DNA from: Roseiterribacter gracilis
GTDB taxonomy: Bacteria; Pseudomonadota; Alphaproteobacteria; BOG-932; Roseiterribacteraceae
Assembly: GCA_018332375.1 (NCBI GenBank)
Contig: BOPV01000001.1
Location: 2,666,001 to 2,730,000, forward strand
Length of the DNA stretch: 64,000 bases
Direction: 5' to 3'
The first letter of the stretch is position 1. The number at the start of each line of letters is the position of its first letter. The notes beneath the pieces are model-generated. The model made no database searches, was not told the origin of the DNA, and saw nothing but the letters and a program-made list of their open reading frames with translations. Positions 60,750-64,000 of the stretch are shown here, one piece after another. Made by a program: the position numbers and the translations under genes.

Positions 60750-61952
60750 ATGGCGACCACGACAAAACAGGCGGGCCCACCGCCTTGGACCGATGTCGGC
60801 CGGCACGCCGTGTTTCCCGAGGGGAAGCACGATGAAATTGCGCGCTTCAATTTTCTCGCTTCGCTGAACCAGCACATCGCGACGAAGATTTTTCCCGGCA
60901 ATCGCCTTGCCTACGAAGCGCGCGTCAAACCCGCTTTCGAAAAAGAAGCCGGCCGCGCGCCGAAAGACCGGCACGAAGTCCGGCGCGCAATGTCGAAAGA
61001 CGAATATTACCGCTTCTGGTCGTCGCTACGGCGCACCTATATGGAGATGCGACAGGAAAACGGGCGCGCCATGGTGCTGCGCCAATTGCCCGAGCTGATC
61101 GACAAGGCAAAACGCATCAATGACGGCGCGCCGACCTTGCAACTGGATCCGTCGGTCGAAGTCCCGCGCTATCTGAGCCAAGTCGATACGCATTGCATGC
61201 CGGGCAGCTACTACACCGAAGTTGCACCCGACGATGTCAGCGCCGCCGCCAACTACGACAGCGGCATTTTTGCGACCACCGGCGGCTTGCTTGGCCGGTT
61301 CAACGACGGCGGCGGCCGCGCCATGCTGGCCTGGCTGCAGCGTACCTATCCCGACTTCAAACCGACGCGGATTCTCGATATCGGCGCCGGGCTTGGCCAC
61401 AACACGGTGCCGTTCGCAAAAGCCTTTCCCGATGCGCGCATCGTGGCGCTGGACGTGGCTGCGCCGATGCTGCGCTACGGCCATGCGCGCGCGCAGTCGA
61501 TGGGCGTCAAGAACATCGAATTCGTGCAGATGAACGCCGAGAAGATGCGCTTCGCCGATGGCGAATTCGACTTCGTCGTCACTGCACAATTCTGGCACGA
61601 GACCTCGTCCAAGGCGCTGCCGGTGCTGATGCGCGAAATCTATCGCGTGCTGGCCAAGGGCGGCATGACCGTGTCGCTGGAACAGCCGCCCTATCACAAC
61701 ATGACGCCGTACGACGCGTTCATCCGCGACTGGGATTGCCACTACAACAACGAGCCGTTCTGGACCACGGTGCACGACACGCAGATGCTCGAGCTGATGG
61801 TGCGTGCCGGCTTCGGCAAAGACGATTGTTTCGAAGCCGAATTTCCAGCCGTGCTGGAAACCGACTTCCTGGCTGGCGAAACCAAGATGGACAAGGGCAA
61901 AGACTTCGGTCGCGGCGGCATGTGGTACGGCTTCGGCGCGTGGAAGAAATGA
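60750..61952 (+). CDS. Class I SAM-dependent methyltransferase
   Basis: The 400-aa protein has an N-terminal helical domain of about 190 residues (KHDEIARFNFLASLNQHIAT, SKDEYYRFWSSLRRTYMEMR), then a class I methyltransferase with motif I ILDIGAGLGHNTVPFAKAFP, acidic residue in IVALDVAAPML and post-motif FDFVVTAQFWHE. The large N-terminal domain is unusual for this fold. The ATG at 60750 has GGAGG five bases upstream; an in-frame ATG at 60738 lacks one. The stop overlaps the next gene (ATGA). It faces the HapK/SDR operon across a shared regulatory region. Confidence 0.88.
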   Translation: MATTTKQAGPPPWTDVGRHAVFPEGKHDEIARFNFLASLNQHIATKIFPGNRLAYEARVKPAFEKEAGRAPKDRHEVRRAMSKDEYYRFWSSLRRTYMEMRQENGRAMVLRQLPELIDKAKRINDGAPTLQLDPSVEVPRYLSQVDTHCMPGSYYTEVAPDDVSAAANYDSGIFATTGGLLGRFNDGGGRAMLAWLQRTYPDFKPTRILDIGAGLGHNTVPFAKAFPDARIVALDVAAPMLRYGHARAQSMGVKNIEFVQMNAEKMRFADGEFDFVVTAQFWHETSSKALPVLMREIYRVLAKGGMTVSLEQPPYHNMTPYDAFIRDWDCHYNNEPFWTTVHDTQMLELMVRAGFGKDDCFEAEFPAVLETDFLAGETKMDKGKDFGRGGMWYGFGAWKK

Positions 61953-62317
61953 GCAACAGCTTCGATCCGAAACTGCTCGATCCGCGCCTGAAAGCAAAAG
62001 GGCGCCGCCCGTATTTCTTCGACGATCCCGCGATCGACAAGCTGCTGACCATCACGATGGCCCTGGCTGGCGAGTTGGCGGTTGCGCGCGAACGGCTCGA
62101 CACGGTCGAGCGGATCCTGGCGCAAAAGAACATTCTGACGTCGGCCGAAATCGACGCCTACCGACCCGACGATGCGGCGAAAGAAGAACGCGCTGCCTGG
62201 CGCGCCGACTATATCGCGCGCGTACTGCGCATTCTGCAGACCGAATATGAAGCGCTGGATCAACGCAGCGCCGACACCGATTACGACGACGTCGTGCGCG
62301 ATCTGGCGTCTGATTAG
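61949..62317 (+). CDS. Hypothetical partner of the methyltransferase
   Basis: The 122-aa soluble protein begins FDPKLLDPRLKAKGRRPYFF and has a helical middle (LLTITMALAGELAVARERLD, then TVERILAQKNILTSAEIDAY) and an acidic end (SADTDYDDVVRDLASD). No family is recognised. Translation is coupled to the methyltransferase by ATGA, suggesting a physical or functional partner. The helical heptads at residues 35-65 would allow dimerisation. Its end overlaps the convergent lipoprotein stop by 4 bases. Confidence 0.75.
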   Translation: MSNSFDPKLLDPRLKAKGRRPYFFDDPAIDKLLTITMALAGELAVARERLDTVERILAQKNILTSAEIDAYRPDDAAKEERAAWRADYIARVLRILQTEYEALDQRSADTDYDDVVRDLASD

Positions 62318-62988
62318 TTCTTACCGCCGCCGACCAAAGTGGCGGAGGTTTTTCCCGCCACGTTCCAGCGTTCGCGCACTGCACGGAATTCGGGGTCCAG
62401 CCACAAGGCCGCGAGCGACGCGCGCGACGGGAATGCGATCACGCGCATCGCACCCTTCGGTACCGTGCCTTCCAGCACGTCAATATCGCCGTCGCCGAGC
62501 TGCGCCACGGTGACGCCGCCATAATGTTTGATCGCGTCGGTCTCGGCCGCGTCCTGCGCCGGCAATTCACCGCGCAACAGCAAGAACGCGGGCGTCGTAC
62601 CCGGCAGTTTGGCCGCACTTCCTTCGAACGAAACCAGCCAGTAGGTGCCGGTATTCACGCGCAGCGGAATCAGCTGTTGGTAGGCGTCGCTTTTGTACCA
62701 GTCACGCACACCACGCGCGCCCGGGAAACGAACCAGCACGATCGTTTCGGCAGGTGCCGCGCCGATCAACGGCTCGACCTGATTGCCGCGCGCGAACGCA
62801 AACCGTTCGGCGTTGCGCTGCGTATATTGCTGACCGACGCGGTCGAGATAGGTGGTCAGTGACGGCGTCGTGCGCTGGCCGTCGACACCAACCAGCAACC
62901 AGCTTGCCCGCGGCGCATCCGGCGCGCGCGAGGACGATGCGCAACCGGCAACCAGCAGCACGGCCAACAGCGAAAGCAGCGAACGCAT
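62314..62988 (-). CDS. Lipoprotein with two DUF1330-like domains
   Basis: The 224-aa lipoprotein has a signal and lipobox VAG-C (MRSLLSLLAVLLVAGCASS), then two copies of a DUF1330-like alpha/beta module. The first contains IVLVRFPGARGVRDWYKSDA; the second contains VTVAQLGDGDIDVLEG and MRVIAFPSRASLAALWLDPE. DUF1330 proteins are usually short cytoplasmic single domains, so a tandem, membrane-anchored version is unusual. Several starts are possible (GTG 63006, ATG 62991, ATG 62988); ATG 62988 has GAGG five bases upstream. Confidence 0.8.
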   Translation of the reverse strand: MRSLLSLLAVLLVAGCASSSRAPDAPRASWLLVGVDGQRTTPSLTTYLDRVGQQYTQRNAERFAFARGNQVEPLIGAAPAETIVLVRFPGARGVRDWYKSDAYQQLIPLRVNTGTYWLVSFEGSAAKLPGTTPAFLLLRGELPAQDAAETDAIKHYGGVTVAQLGDGDIDVLEGTVPKGAMRVIAFPSRASLAALWLDPEFRAVRERWNVAGKTSATLVGGGKN

Positions 62989-63054
62989 CATCCCCTCACG
63001 AATCACACCTGGACGAGGTGTAGATACACGGGAAGACCGCGTTGCTACAGCAGC

Positions 63055-63933
63055 CTAGCGCGTGCGCAGCATCGACCCCGCGACCGGCGCCTGCGTGACC
63101 GCCGCGTCGGGTGGCGGTGCAGCGGGCGCGGCTTTTGTCGCCGGGCGCGGTGCCGGCTCGTCGCCCTCATAGTCCGTGGCGCGCGGCGTGCCGACGCCCG
63201 GGCGCAGAACCTGGCGCGCCTCGCCATGCACTGCGACCAGCACGACCGATCGCTCGTCGATGGATTCGACGCGCCAACGGTCGTTCAACACCTCGCCCTT
63301 GCGCACCACGCGCGATCCTTCGCCGGGCAACGTCAGGCGCGCGGCCCAATCACCGTCACGACCGAAGACGGCCTGCACAGCGAGCCCGCGCGGACGGACG
63401 CCGTCACGATCTGCCATCCGGTCGAGCAGCGCTTCGACGCCAGCTGGTTCACCGCCCGTGTCGTAGCCCAGCTTCGATGTTTCGGACTGTGCCTGCGCCA
63501 ATTCGCGTTTCAGGCGCGCCAGCACCAGCTGCATCTGCACCGCGCCGATTTGATCGATCAAGGTTGCACGCGCCGGGTCGGTGCCGACCGGCGGCGGATC
63601 ATTTGCGACCGGTGCCGGTTGCGGCGCCGTCTGCAAATTCGGCTGCAGCAACTGCTGCGGCGGCACGAATCCAGTTGGCGTTGTTGTTGCGGCCGGCGGC
63701 GCGACAACTTGCGGCGCAGGCGCAGGCGCGGCCGGTTGCGGTTGCGGGCGCGCAATCACGGGCGGCGGCGCGTCGCCGCCGCCAAGCCCGACCCAACGCG
63801 CAAGCGGCAGGTCGCGCGCCAGCCACAGCGTCGCCAACACGCACACACCCGCGATGACCGCTTTGGCGATGGGAAATTTGGCGCGCGGTGTGTCGAACGC
63901 TTCGGCTGCTTCGTCCTCGTGCAGGATGGCCAT
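63055..63933 (-). CDS. PilP/GspC-like type IV pilus or secretion component
   Basis: The 292-aa protein has an N-terminal membrane helix (FPIAKAVIAGVCVLATLWLA), a proline/alanine-rich linker (about residues 50-115), a helix with coiled character (LVLARLKRELAQAQSE), and a C-terminal beta domain (GEGSRVVRKGEVLNDRWRVE, then SVVLVAVHGEARQVL) of the PilP/GspC type. Such proteins link inner-membrane pilus or type II secretion machinery to the outer-membrane secretin. No secretin, PilQ or GspD gene is in the window, but neighbours lie beyond the right edge. The call rests on pattern only. Confidence 0.6.
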   Translation of the reverse strand: MAILHEDEAAEAFDTPRAKFPIAKAVIAGVCVLATLWLARDLPLARWVGLGGGDAPPPVIARPQPQPAAPAPAPQVVAPPAATTTPTGFVPPQQLLQPNLQTAPQPAPVANDPPPVGTDPARATLIDQIGAVQMQLVLARLKRELAQAQSETSKLGYDTGGEPAGVEALLDRMADRDGVRPRGLAVQAVFGRDGDWAARLTLPGEGSRVVRKGEVLNDRWRVESIDERSVVLVAVHGEARQVLRPGVGTPRATDYEGDEPAPRPATKAAPAAPPPDAAVTQAPVAGSMLRTR

Positions 63934-64000
63934 CGAACGCCTCTCTAGCGTCTAAAATAGACGAGCGCGGTTGCGCTCCAGGCTGGGATTGCGCCGGCCC
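63934..64000 (-). other. Right edge, possible 3' end of an upstream minus-strand gene
   Basis: Two minus-strand frames stay open from the right edge to a stop at 63945 or 63952; the first gives AIPAWSATALVYFRR before the stop, which reads like a protein end. With only about 15 codons visible I cannot choose between them or assign a function. If real, the gene would be upstream of the PilP-like gene in the same direction. Confidence 0.3.

Overview
The window is GC-rich, densely coding chromosome of an alphaproteobacterium. Support for that comes from a PhyR-type response regulator and EcfG-like promoter motifs (a stress system restricted to Alphaproteobacteria), a DUF4170 protein, and the order prs-rplY-pth-ychF together with ybjN-proC. 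I cannot name the genus. I saw no transposase, phage gene, tRNA, rRNA or CRISPR array, and no stretch above 300 bases lacks a gene. The longest gap is 56241-56506.

Region 1 (1-10 kb): a DUF1800 protein, two GNAT acetyltransferases, an MFS exporter, an RTX/DUF4214 secreted protein, a CrtI-like FAD oxidoreductase and the NHEJ ligase LigD. Region 2 (10-16.2 kb): a PhyR-like stress regulator, then a minus-strand run from otsB through a CHASE3 histidine kinase, a single-domain receiver and a receiver-HisKA_2 kinase to an alpha-glucosidase. Region 3 (16.4-18.2 kb): cspA overlapping infA, a fatty-acid desaturase and a 70-aa protein.

Region 4 (18.3-36.9 kb) is the centrepiece: seven tightly overlapping minus-strand genes, otsA > glgE > treS-mak > glgB > glgX > treZ > malQ-treY. 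With otsB they encode a closed trehalose/alpha-glucan cycle. OtsAB makes trehalose, TreS-Mak turns it into maltose-1-phosphate, GlgE and GlgB build branched glucan, and GlgX, MalQ, TreY and TreZ return the glucan to trehalose. No glgA or glgC is in the window. GlgE carries an extra N-terminal half that looks like a catalytically degenerate copy of its own barrel.

Region 5 (37-52.9 kb): a CHAP lipoprotein, DUF924, small membrane proteins, a dienelactone hydrolase, an S9 peptidase, and a housekeeping run (hldD, lgt, midA, pgeF, prs, rplY, pth, ychF). A plus-strand 62-aa repeat protein interrupts that run, and ybjN-proC follows. Region 6 (53-64 kb): a CitE/MaoC/acyl-CoA dehydrogenase operon, small conserved proteins, a bactofilin, a divergent SDR/HapK-like versus methyltransferase locus, a DUF1330 lipoprotein and a PilP-like protein.

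Four promoters matching GGAAC-N18/19-TT sit directly upstream of, and correctly oriented for, ligD, the otsA operon, a 66-aa membrane protein and the 62-aa repeat protein. Together with the PhyR-like regulator and HisKA_2 kinase they suggest that much of this window belongs to the general stress response. This is an inference from motif matches, not a measurement.
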